A stretch of DNA of 64,000 nucleotides from Calditrichota bacterium (GTDB lineage: Bacteria > Calditrichota > Calditrichia > Calditrichales > Calditrichaceae): the NCBI GenBank assembly GCA_024278755.1, contig JAJRSO010000012.1, positions 1 through 64,000 of the forward strand, read 5' to 3'. Shown piece after piece: positions 33,261 through 41,628 of the stretch. The translations under genes were made by a program, and so were the position numbers. Every line of letters starts with the position of its first letter. The first letter of the stretch is position 1. The notes under the pieces are model-generated. The model saw only the letters and a list, made by a program, of their open reading frames with translations, was not told the origin of the DNA and did no database searches.

Positions 33261-34544
33261 CTATTTGTAGATTCGCTTGATACTATCGATGCCGCCCATG
33301 TACGGACGCAACGCTTTGGGTATGATTACCGTCCCTTCATCCGTTTGATAGTTCTCAAGCAACGAAACCATCAGGCGCGACGTAGCCAGTCCGGAACCGT
33401 TAAGCGTATGTACAAATTCCGGTTTGGCGCCCTTTTCCCTGCGGAAACGGATATTGGCGCGCCGGGCCTGGAAATCCATAAAATTACTGACGCTGGATGC
33501 CTCCAGCCATTTATCTTCGGCCGGCGACCAGGTTTCGATGTCGTAACATTTTGCAGCCGCAAAACTGAGATCGCCACTGCACAAAAGCAAGATGCGGTAG
33601 GGAATTTCCAAAAGGTCCAATATTTCCAACGCTTCACCCAGCATCTGTTCATGTACCTGCTCTGAATCTTCGGGACGGACAAAATTTACCATTTCCACTT
33701 TATTAAACTGGTGTACCCGCAAAAATCCGCGGGTCTCTTTTCCGTATGAACCGGCTTCCCTGCGAAAACAGGCCGAATAGGCGGTGTATTTTATGGGCAG
33801 TTCTTCCCCGTCCAAAATTTCATTGCGGTGCATATTGGTAACCGGCACTTCGGCGGTGGGAATTAAAAAGAGATCGTCTTTTTCGGCAAAATACATATCG
33901 TCCTGCAATTTGGGAAGCTGGGCGGTGCCGTACATGCTGTCCCGATTGGCGACAAAAGGCGGAAAGATTTCGGTATAGCCGTGCGTATCGATATGCAAAT
34001 CGAGCATAAAATTAATCAGGGCGCGTTCCAGCCGGGCGCCCAGTCCTTTGTACAGCGGAAATCCGCTGCCGGCAATTTTACCGCCGCGCTTAAAATCCAG
34101 GATATCCAGCTGCTCACCCAATTCGATATGGTTAAGCGCTTTAAAATCAAATGCCGGAATGGTTCCCTGTCTGCGCACTTCCACATTGGCTGTTTCATCC
34201 TTACCGATGGGTGTATCGGGATGCGGCATATTGGGAATCCGCGACAAAAGATGATGCAATTCGGATTCAAGCGCGGAGAGTTTTTCGTCCAGCTCTTTAA
34301 TCTGCTGCGAAATCTGCTTGGTGGATCGAATGACATCCGAAGCGTCTTTGCCCTCTTTTTTATAGACGGAGACTAATTTGGAATTTTCATTACGCTGTTT
34401 TTTTAATTCTTCGGTTTTAAAAATGAGTGCGCGCCGTTCTTCGTCTATTTTCAGAACCAGATCGGCGTCCCCTTTTTCGTTCTTTGCGGCGATGCCTTTT
34501 TTTACCAGGTCCGGATTTTCCCGGATGAATTTTATATCGAGCAT
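33261..34544 (-). CDS. serS: Serine--tRNA ligase
   Basis: A class II aminoacyl-tRNA synthetase of 427 residues. An N-terminal tRNA-binding helical arm (about 1-105, with a charged coiled coil at 35-100) is followed by the catalytic domain. Motif 2 is FRREAGSYGKETRGF and motif 3 is LNGSGLATSRLMVSLLENYQ. The residues SACFRREAG and the Glu-rich serine pocket are conserved. It is first gene of the serS-plsC-upp group. Confidence 0.97.
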   Translation of the reverse strand: MLDIKFIRENPDLVKKGIAAKNEKGDADLVLKIDEERRALIFKTEELKKQRNENSKLVSVYKKEGKDASDVIRSTKQISQQIKELDEKLSALESELHHLLSRIPNMPHPDTPIGKDETANVEVRRQGTIPAFDFKALNHIELGEQLDILDFKRGGKIAGSGFPLYKGLGARLERALINFMLDLHIDTHGYTEIFPPFVANRDSMYGTAQLPKLQDDMYFAEKDDLFLIPTAEVPVTNMHRNEILDGEELPIKYTAYSACFRREAGSYGKETRGFLRVHQFNKVEMVNFVRPEDSEQVHEQMLGEALEILDLLEIPYRILLLCSGDLSFAAAKCYDIETWSPAEDKWLEASSVSNFMDFQARRANIRFRREKGAKPEFVHTLNGSGLATSRLMVSLLENYQTDEGTVIIPKALRPYMGGIDSIKRIYK

Positions 34545-34873
34545 TTTATATCCTTATAATTAAAAACAATTTATATTCGGAAATCGGAATTCAAAAACCG
34601 TTAATCGTTAAACGATTGCAGAACAACGCTTTTTGATTTCTTTTTTGTAACTTGCAACCTCTTGTGAGTCAGGCATAATCTGTATTTTCTACTATTATTT
34701 AATTTAACGAAGATGGGTATAAGGAGCAAGAATGGAATGGGGATAAATTTTTCCCTTGTTTTAGGGACAATTTTTTTATATGTTTTTGAAAATCAATTTA
34801 AAACCGATTGGAGAAGCGTCCCGCAAACCTTGTTACTATCTTATTATTGTCACATAACTAAGGAGAAAGTAGC
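34545..34873. other. Divergent intergenic region
   Basis: 329 bases between serS and a small plus-strand gene. It must hold promoters for both. A loose match TTGCAA (34652-34657) to TAATCT (34676-34681) with an 18-base spacer is the only plus-strand candidate I see, and it is weak. A plus-strand ORF starting at 34713 lacks a ribosome site and overlaps the small gene. Confidence 0.45.
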
Positions 34874-35131
34874 ATGGTTCAGAATCCGCTTAAGGCCTAT
34901 ATCCCCGATTCTATTTTTGAATTCTTAGTCAAAAACAACCTGCTCAATGAAAAAGGCGTGCGTGATTTTAAAATCCGTAAAGCATTCTCTTCATTGAGAG
35001 AAAACCACACCACGCAAAATGCCATCGAAATTTTGCAGGGCGAATATCCTTACCTGCAATATGAAACTATTCGAAAGATTATTTATCAAAAGGTGCGTCT
35101 GAATTCGGCGGAATATTTTTATCTTTTTTAA
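34874..35131 (+). CDS. Small protein of unknown function (85 aa)
   Basis: The start is strongly supported by AAGGAG eleven bases ahead of ATG 34874. The protein has no signal or membrane segment and reads as mostly helical, with an ordinary charged composition (IPDSIFEFLVKNNLLNEKGV, FKIRKAFSSLRENHTTQNAI). I do not recognise the family. The repeated helix-turn feel and basic residues would allow a nucleic-acid or protein-binding role, but no motif proves it. It is monocistronic as far as the sequence shows. Confidence 0.7.
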   Translation: MVQNPLKAYIPDSIFEFLVKNNLLNEKGVRDFKIRKAFSSLRENHTTQNAIEILQGEYPYLQYETIRKIIYQKVRLNSAEYFYLF

Positions 35132-35189
35132 TAGTCTGTTATTTAAATCCGGTTTTTTTCGGTATTATATCGTTTTGTGTGGGTAACCG

Positions 35190-35252
35190 ACAAAAGAGAT
35201 TACCACGAATATACACAAATAATCGGTGTTTTATCGGCGCTAATCGATGGGT
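35190..35252. repeat. Decayed intergenic repeat phrase
   Basis: The run ATTACCACGAATATACACAA followed by ATAATCGGTGTTTTATCGGC and GCTAATCGATGG resembles the common intergenic wording CACGAAT...ATCGGTGTTTATCGGCG...AATCGGTGG found in many FCB and Planctomycetes genomes. It is the same class of text as the ATCCGTGCAATCCGTGGAC phrase in the 31.6-31.9 kb repeats. Confidence 0.4.
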
Positions 35253-35292
35253 TTTTTCGTTTGTTGTTTCCCATACGATTCGAAACAGGGCC

Positions 35293-37362
35293 CTATTTTT
35301 TTTTACTGTGGTAAAGAGCTTTTAATAGAATTTCTATGTCCATTGGCAGAGAGTGGTTTTTTAGATACTGGTATTCCTGTTTCTGCAATACTTTTTCGGT
35401 TTGATTGCTCCGGCCGGTCTGCTGCACAACCCCGGTTAGACCCGGTTTATAATCCAGCGCCGAATAGCCTCTATTATGGGCCGATAGCGGTGCGCCAACA
35501 AAAGAAATACGTCCCCGCAAAATTTCAAAGACATTTAAAAAGAACCTTAGAAACCCTTTTTCCGTGCCCCATAGAATGCGCTGTTCGTAACGACTGTTTT
35601 CATGAATCGTTTTTAGGGTTAGTTTCTTTCGCTGTACAAAAAGCATAACAATTCCCGGAAGTATCATCGGCACAAACAGTATGAGAGACAGCGCCAGATC
35701 AAAGATACGTTTAATAAACAGGTTAAATGTTCTGCCGTAATTATAATCAATATCCACCAGCGGGATATCCTGAAAACGTTCCACCGACGATTTACTGATC
35801 ATATATTCCAGATGGCTGGGCACAATTTTAAACTCGATATGCTGGCGCTGCACATGGGCCATTGTACCGAGGATTGTTTCGTAGGAAATATTATGCGTAG
35901 GAAAGATAACCATATCGGTTTTACGCATATTTAAAAAATCGCGCAAACGGTCGATGGAGGTTACCGCGGGCACCCCGTTAAACTCCCTGCCAATGTCCGC
36001 TTTATTTAATGTAACAATTCCTTTTATCTGAATGCCCGAATCAACCTGTTCGTTTAGCTTATCAATTAAACTCAGAGATTCTTCATCACAGCCCACAATC
36101 AGGGTACGTTTCGAGAAAAAAGAGTGGCCGGGCGAAGCCTTTCGGCTTAAAAAGCGCAGCACAATACGCCAGGTTAGCATAAGCGTTGTGCTTACTGCGG
36201 CAGTGACAAGCACGACCAGCCGTGAAAAGGCAAACTGATTTAAAAAGAATGTCAGAGCCGAAGCGGAAATAAATGTAACAAGATTGGCCGAAATTGTCTT
36301 TCGCACAGAAAACCGTTCGCGTTCGACAATACCGAAAAAAAGCGCGCTGAAAAAGAAAAAAACAGAGGTAATGATATTCACAACAATATGATGATTAAAA
36401 AAATCGCTTATCCTAAATCCGCTCTTCATTTCGAAACGAATATAAAAACTAAAAAACATCACCAGATTTAAAATCAGTAAATCCAGCAGCAACGGGAAAT
36501 ACCGTTTCACCAGATTTTTTGTATAAATGATTACTCCGCGAAAGATAACGCCGAGCAGGATGAGCCATTTAAAAGGGGTTATATATTTTTTCTGGTAGTG
36601 TTTTTTATAAAACAGATAAAGGGAACGGTTAAACGTTATCACATAATCGAGGTTATTGATTTTTGTGCTTTCGCCTTTGTAATGGATGATTTGAGAATCG
36701 GGCACATAAAATATTTTTCCGCCCGCTTTGTTGATGCGGTGGCAGTAATCGATATCCTCGCAATACATAAAAAAATCTTCATCCAGTTCTCCAACCTGTT
36801 TAACAATTTCGCTACGCATCATCATAAAGGAGCCGGAGATGGCTTCCACCTGATTCATTTCATTTTCATCAAGGTAGGTTAAATTATATTTTGCAAAGAT
36901 ACGGCTTTTAGGAAAGAGCCGGTCTAGGCCGAGTAGTTTCCAAAAGGCCGTTAACGGGGTGGGAATGGAGTGGCGGCAGTCCACCGAAAAAGTACCGTCC
37001 GGATTTAAGATTTTACAGGTTGCCGCAGAGGCTTGCGGAGAAGATTCGAAAAACTTCAGCAGTTTTGTAAAGGTATCTTCCTGTACCACCGTATCGGGAT
37101 TGAGCAGAACGATAAACGCCCCCTTTGCTCTGCGCAGGCCCACATTATTCCCGGCGGAAAAGCCGACATTTTTCTTATTTTCTATTAAGATGACTTCGGG
37201 AAAACGTTCCTTTATCATCTGAACGGAACCGTCCACGGAGGCATTATCCACCACAATAATTTCCGAGGGAATATTCTGCAGCGCCCGGCCGGCGGAAAGT
37301 AGCGCCTGTTCCAGAAAATCCCGGACATTGTAATTGACAATTATAATGGAAATTGTTTTCAT
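35293..37362 (-). CDS. GT2 glycosyltransferase fused to degenerate WcaJ-like phosphoglycosyl transferase module
   Basis: 689 residues. An N-terminal GT2 domain (about 1-255) of the rhamnosyltransferase type has IIVVDNASVDGS, LLNPDT (nucleotide-sugar/metal site) and the CEDIDYCHR acceptor-site motif. About 262-405 contain membrane helices, about 415-530 a CoA-binding-like Rossmann domain (LIVGCDEESL), and about 545-689 a bacterial sugar transferase domain beginning FIKRIFDLALSL. In that last domain the catalytic Asp-Glu of the DELPQ motif is replaced by Arg606-Phe607 and VGPRP reads VGAPL, so I expect no phosphosugar-transfer activity. PGLTGVVQ is retained. The ATG overlaps the upstream fused gene's stop by one base. 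It is probably an acceptor-extending enzyme held at the membrane by the dead module. Confidence 0.88.
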   Translation of the reverse strand: MKTISIIIVNYNVRDFLEQALLSAGRALQNIPSEIIVVDNASVDGSVQMIKERFPEVILIENKKNVGFSAGNNVGLRRAKGAFIVLLNPDTVVQEDTFTKLLKFFESSPQASAATCKILNPDGTFSVDCRHSIPTPLTAFWKLLGLDRLFPKSRIFAKYNLTYLDENEMNQVEAISGSFMMMRSEIVKQVGELDEDFFMYCEDIDYCHRINKAGGKIFYVPDSQIIHYKGESTKINNLDYVITFNRSLYLFYKKHYQKKYITPFKWLILLGVIFRGVIIYTKNLVKRYFPLLLDLLILNLVMFFSFYIRFEMKSGFRISDFFNHHIVVNIITSVFFFFSALFFGIVERERFSVRKTISANLVTFISASALTFFLNQFAFSRLVVLVTAAVSTTLMLTWRIVLRFLSRKASPGHSFFSKRTLIVGCDEESLSLIDKLNEQVDSGIQIKGIVTLNKADIGREFNGVPAVTSIDRLRDFLNMRKTDMVIFPTHNISYETILGTMAHVQRQHIEFKIVPSHLEYMISKSSVERFQDIPLVDIDYNYGRTFNLFIKRIFDLALSLILFVPMILPGIVMLFVQRKKLTLKTIHENSRYEQRILWGTEKGFLRFFLNVFEILRGRISFVGAPLSAHNRGYSALDYKPGLTGVVQQTGRSNQTEKVLQKQEYQYLKNHSLPMDIEILLKALYHSKKK

Positions 37363-39833
37363 TATTTTGCTTTCATGCCAATAAAGAAAATAACCACCGA
37401 GCGCAAAATAATCCGTAAATCAAATGTCAGCGACATATTTTCCAGATAATATAAATCCAGTTTTAACTGTTCTTTTTTGTAGCGCAAGGCCTCTTCGTAC
37501 CGAAAACGCACCTGCGGCCAGCCGGTTAAACCGGGCCGGATTTGAAAACGTCGGTTGTAAAACTTTATTTTATTTCTGAGTTCCGCGGCTGTTTTTTCAT
37601 CTTCGGGCCGGGGGCCGACAAAACTCATCTGCCCCAGAAAAATATTCATCAGGGCGGGAAATTTATAAAAACGAGTGCTGTAAAGCAGCCTGCCCAGCGC
37701 ATTGCGCCGGCCGTTAACTTCGGTGTTCAAATTTAACATTCCAAAACGCACACCGTTTTTCCCAATCATATTATCGATCCGAAACAAGGGTGAATTTCCG
37801 GTTAAAATCTGGGCCGCCAGTGCAGCTAAAAAGAAAGGCGTCAGCAGCAGCAGCAACAGAGCGGACAGGAAAATATCCATGACCCGTTTTACCGCCCACT
37901 GCCATAAATGCATAGAATCTGGAAAGAGCCGAATCAGAGGATGCCCGATGACCTCCGCTGATTTATGGCCGGAAATCAAATCGTACATTTTTGGTAAAAT
38001 TTTAAAGATCACCGCCGCATTTTCGGTGCGGGCCGCAATATTTAAAATTTCATCCCGCGAACGCTCGTTGATGGCGATGATTACCTCTTCCACGCCCTGT
38101 GTGCGAATAATTTCCGGAATGTCGTCATAGACGCCGAGACAGTCAAGTCCGTAAAATTTTTTCGTCTGAATTTCCCGGGATACGAAGCCCACAAAATCAT
38201 ATAATAAATGGGGATTTGCGGAAATATCCTTTAGCATTTTACGGCCCTTTTCCGAGGCGCCGATGAGCAGGGTTTTATGCGGCGCATATTCCAGAATGGA
38301 AAGTGTTTTTTCAATCTGAATTAAAACAATGCGTCCCAGACTCACGAGAAACAGCAGAACGGCAATGTAAATGAGCAGAGTTAGCCGCCCCTCCGAAAAG
38401 ATCACCCCCTGTTCCATGGTCATCAGAAATAAAACAGCGCCTCCGAACAGAATCACTTTACCCGATGAGCGCAGGTGGTCAAAACGGGAAACATCCCAGC
38501 GCAGGCTGTACAAATCGTTTAATACAAATAAAATCAGCCAAAAAAGCGTTAAGATAAGCGGCAGCGGCGTCGCCCAGAATTTCGCAAAAGGAATCATTTT
38601 ATCCGGATGCAGCAACCCGGAATTGTATTTAATCCACCAGACCGTAAATAACGACCCATTGATCATAATCGTATCACTGACAAAAAATATAAATTTATGT
38701 ATAAAACGGCGCATGGAAAGCGGTGCAATCTCTTTTTTAACAGCCGCCATTTCCTCGTCGCCAAAATACATTTTCGTCCGTTGCGCTTCGAGATAGCCCA
38801 CCCGTTTTAGACTTAAGAAAGAAACCGTTAAAACAGAGGCAAGTAAGATAGATGAAATAAAGGCCGATTGCACCGTAATTTGCCAGGCAGTAAGTGCAAA
38901 TACGAGCGAGGCAAGATAAATAATATGCACCGCCTGTTTATGCGACAGGCCGAGATAAATCAACCGATGGTGCAGGTGATCTTTATCGGGCTTAAAAGGG
39001 TGGCGGCCTTTATTCAAACGACGGAAAAAAGCGATGGCCGTATCGCCGGCGGGAATGGCCAGAATAATAAGCGGCAGGATAAAATTAATATTCCCGGGCG
39101 GTTTTTCAAATACTTTGAGTGAAAGTACCGCTAATAAAAGACCCAGAAACAGCGAACCGGTATCGCCCATGAATATTTTGGCCGGATGGTAATTATAGCG
39201 TAAAAATCCGATGGAACCGGCCGCAAGCGAAAGGCTTAAAATAAAGACGGCGCTGTTTTGATACTGCCAGGCAATAAGCGCAATAACCGCCGCCGCAATG
39301 GCGCTGAATCCCGCCGCGAGGCCATCCAGACCATCCAGCAAGTTCACCGCGTTACTCATCCCAATCAGCCACAGATAGCTTACCGGAACCGTGAGGATAC
39401 CCAGCGCAACCGGCCGAAAAAAGGGCACCTGAATACTTTCTACACGACAACCTGAATAGATGAGTATTGAAACAATGATAAACTGGCCGAATACCTTCTG
39501 CCCCGCATTCATTCCCTTTAAATCATCATAAGCGCCCAGTCCGACAATCAGCACGGAAGAAATCAAAAGACCAAAATAAGAATGAATAATTGTTTCTGCC
39601 GCCTGCGGGAAGAAGAAAAAAGAAAGCAGAACGCCGCCGATAAATCCGGCAAAAATACCAAAACCGCCCATATGCGGCATAAAGGTCTGATGCACTTTGC
39701 GCGGCCCCGGTTCTTCCCCGATTTTATATTTAATCGCCAGCATACGTACGCGGCCGGTTACCAGCAGAGAGACAGACAGCGCAAGCAAAAACAGCAGTAG
39801 AAGATACAAATATGTATTTTGATTTAGCGGCAT
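37362..39833 (-). CDS. WecA/MraY-like phosphosugar transferase fused to degenerate WcaJ-like module
   Basis: About 823 residues from ATG 39833, preceded by an AGG site; an in-frame ATG at 39905 would overlap the upstream gene by 71 bases and is less likely. Residues of about 5-350 form a polytopic UDP-HexNAc:undecaprenyl-phosphate transferase with intact motifs: AYDDLKG (Asp103-104), NAVNLLDGLDGLA (161-173), FMGDTGS (221-227) and HLHHRL (about 287-291). A second membrane region, a CoA-binding Rossmann domain (about 516-616) and a sugar transferase domain (about 645-823) follow. The latter keeps SFVGPRPED and RPGLTGWPQV but has Tyr723-Lys724 in place of Asp-Glu, and NLNT in place of KFRT. The N-terminal half probably starts repeat-unit synthesis; the C-terminal half looks catalytically dead. 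Confidence 0.9.
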   Translation of the reverse strand: MPLNQNTYLYLLLLFLLALSVSLLVTGRVRMLAIKYKIGEEPGPRKVHQTFMPHMGGFGIFAGFIGGVLLSFFFFPQAAETIIHSYFGLLISSVLIVGLGAYDDLKGMNAGQKVFGQFIIVSILIYSGCRVESIQVPFFRPVALGILTVPVSYLWLIGMSNAVNLLDGLDGLAAGFSAIAAAVIALIAWQYQNSAVFILSLSLAAGSIGFLRYNYHPAKIFMGDTGSLFLGLLLAVLSLKVFEKPPGNINFILPLIILAIPAGDTAIAFFRRLNKGRHPFKPDKDHLHHRLIYLGLSHKQAVHIIYLASLVFALTAWQITVQSAFISSILLASVLTVSFLSLKRVGYLEAQRTKMYFGDEEMAAVKKEIAPLSMRRFIHKFIFFVSDTIMINGSLFTVWWIKYNSGLLHPDKMIPFAKFWATPLPLILTLFWLILFVLNDLYSLRWDVSRFDHLRSSGKVILFGGAVLFLMTMEQGVIFSEGRLTLLIYIAVLLFLVSLGRIVLIQIEKTLSILEYAPHKTLLIGASEKGRKMLKDISANPHLLYDFVGFVSREIQTKKFYGLDCLGVYDDIPEIIRTQGVEEVIIAINERSRDEILNIAARTENAAVIFKILPKMYDLISGHKSAEVIGHPLIRLFPDSMHLWQWAVKRVMDIFLSALLLLLLTPFFLAALAAQILTGNSPLFRIDNMIGKNGVRFGMLNLNTEVNGRRNALGRLLYSTRFYKFPALMNIFLGQMSFVGPRPEDEKTAAELRNKIKFYNRRFQIRPGLTGWPQVRFRYEEALRYKKEQLKLDLYYLENMSLTFDLRIILRSVVIFFIGMKAK

Positions 39834-39834
39834 T

Positions 39835-41553
39835 TTAGTACCTAAACAGAATCCCAAAATAGAATTCATTCCGTGTTTCTTTTTGCCGTCCTGTTTTTTT
39901 ATCAATCAAATGATAGCGGGCGCACAAATATAAATCATTAAAAATTTCGTATTCCGCATCGACACTGTAACGACGTTCGGTTGTGAGAGTGCCTTCGAGA
40001 AAACGGCGCGTGTCCTTATAATCTGTGGCGTCCAGCTGACTTCCGTACGGCACTCCCCTGCCCAGTAAAATATCGCCGCCGATGTTTTCATCCGCATAAT
40101 TGGCGCCGTGTTTGAACTGGCGGAAAGTGAATCCGCTACTAAATCGCTGATGCCATTCTTTTTTCAGACGGACATACAACACTTCGGAATTAGGGCCGGC
40201 CCAGTGTCCCAGCGAACGATAATCGCTGGTGTAACTGTTCACCCGATATTTATGGGTATACACCCAAGGCATAATGGCCGTATATTCGGCACGCAGGGAG
40301 AGGTTGGCCAGGCCAAAGGGATCGGTCAGATAAAAACCGGTCAGCAGGGCTTGTTTGTTGCCGAACCAGTCGCTACCGATTTCACTCATTCGAAACTCAT
40401 CGAGGAAGACCGTGCTGTACAGTTTCATCCCCGGATAGGGCAGGACTTCCACATCCACCGAAATGGTGGCATTATCGCGATCCCGCAGTTTATGCTGCAC
40501 CGCCCGGTAAAAATTAAAGGGAAGAAGGTAGGCCCAGTCCACGTAACGATTTCCGTAAATAAAATTCTCGTTCAGGCCAAAAGTAAGCCAGGGCGCCGGA
40601 CTGATTTCAAGGCGCTGTGCGGCCAGCCATTTATCGGGATAGAGTCGTTGGCCGTCGGTGAGCGTATCCTGTGGAAAAGACTGCAACTTGCCGTGCAGAG
40701 AGATGAATTTCACCCAGCCCCAGTCTTTGCCTAAACTAAGATAGGGATACTGCTCCGGATTACGCGATAAAATCAGTTTACCGGATTCTCCGTAGCCCCA
40801 TTCCACTTCCTGCTGGGCCAGTTGAATATCGAGATAATCCGTATGCCAGTACAATTCTCCGCCGGTGCGGTCGGAATAGCGGGCGCCGCTTTCACCGGGG
40901 CGTTCGCTCCAGGCGCCTTTGAGTATTGGAATATTCAATAAATAGGATTCGTCTCCGCGCAGGCCATGTAGTTCGGTTTCCGCCCGGTAGCCAAATGTCT
41001 CATTTAACGTGCCACGAAAAATAAAGGTTTGCCAGCTTGCCGAACGGGAAACATTATCCGAGCGTTGCTCGTAGGTCAGTCCCTGTTCATAATTAAAATA
41101 AAAATCATCCTTCCCTTTTTCGTATATATAGACATAATTTCTTTCTTCGGGATGGGCCTGTTTAAAATAACGCCGGAAATCCTTTTTAAAATTGCTCCAG
41201 CTTGCCAGAACAGAATACCAGTTCTGCTCCCCGGGCGTCTGTTCATATTTTCTCTGCGGTTGCAGTTCCCTGCGGTAATCGAGCAGAAAATCCTGCAGGC
41301 GGCGGCGATCGATGTGGGTAAGCCTATCTGTCTGCGGAATCAGTTCTTTAAGATAGCGGCTGATTTCATTGCGCGAGAAGGGTTTGATACCGTTGTGTAC
41401 GTGGCTGAGAAAACCGAGGGTTTCCATACGGTCGAGATACGGATAGATGGGATCGTCAAGTCCGACTGAAACGGGTGATGCATTTAGTGCGGATAGTAAA
41501 AAGAAATTTATTATTATTAGTGTGGTATTTTTTTTTAAATTCATAAGGCCCAA
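39835..41553 (-). CDS. Wzi-like outer-membrane capsule assembly protein
   Basis: 572 residues. An N-terminal signal (about 1-26) is followed by a short helical region (PYLDRMETLGFLSHVHNGIK, about 37-56) and then amphipathic beta strands ending in a C-terminal aromatic (FYFGILFRY), as in outer-membrane barrels. The composition and the GDESYLLNIPILKGAW and DWAYLLPFNFYRAVQHK stretches resemble capsule assembly Wzi-family proteins, which tether capsule at the surface. Its stop lies one base before the start of the fused WecA-like gene. It is first in a probable three-gene transcript with the two fused transferases. Confidence 0.72.
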   Translation of the reverse strand: MGLMNLKKNTTLIIINFFLLSALNASPVSVGLDDPIYPYLDRMETLGFLSHVHNGIKPFSRNEISRYLKELIPQTDRLTHIDRRRLQDFLLDYRRELQPQRKYEQTPGEQNWYSVLASWSNFKKDFRRYFKQAHPEERNYVYIYEKGKDDFYFNYEQGLTYEQRSDNVSRSASWQTFIFRGTLNETFGYRAETELHGLRGDESYLLNIPILKGAWSERPGESGARYSDRTGGELYWHTDYLDIQLAQQEVEWGYGESGKLILSRNPEQYPYLSLGKDWGWVKFISLHGKLQSFPQDTLTDGQRLYPDKWLAAQRLEISPAPWLTFGLNENFIYGNRYVDWAYLLPFNFYRAVQHKLRDRDNATISVDVEVLPYPGMKLYSTVFLDEFRMSEIGSDWFGNKQALLTGFYLTDPFGLANLSLRAEYTAIMPWVYTHKYRVNSYTSDYRSLGHWAGPNSEVLYVRLKKEWHQRFSSGFTFRQFKHGANYADENIGGDILLGRGVPYGSQLDATDYKDTRRFLEGTLTTERRYSVDAEYEIFNDLYLCARYHLIDKKTGRQKETRNEFYFGILFRY

Positions 41554-41628
41554 TTTTTCAAACCGAAGTGTTGCACTTATTAGTTGAATCCACGTTCGTA
41601 TTTTTTTATAAATTAATCCCGGTATTTT

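Noticed and set aside
34830-34858. TTGTTA-17-CATAAC as a promoter of the small protein
   Set aside because: The start of transcription would fall on the ribosome site itself, leaving almost no leader.
34713-34928. Plus-strand 71-codon ORF ahead of the small protein
   Set aside because: It overlaps the well-supported 34874 gene and lacks a ribosome site.
39833-39905. Upstream in-frame ATG for the WecA-like fusion
   Set aside because: It would overlap the Wzi-like gene by 71 bases and adds a basic tail before the first helix; ATG 39833 sits one base past the previous stop with an AGG site.
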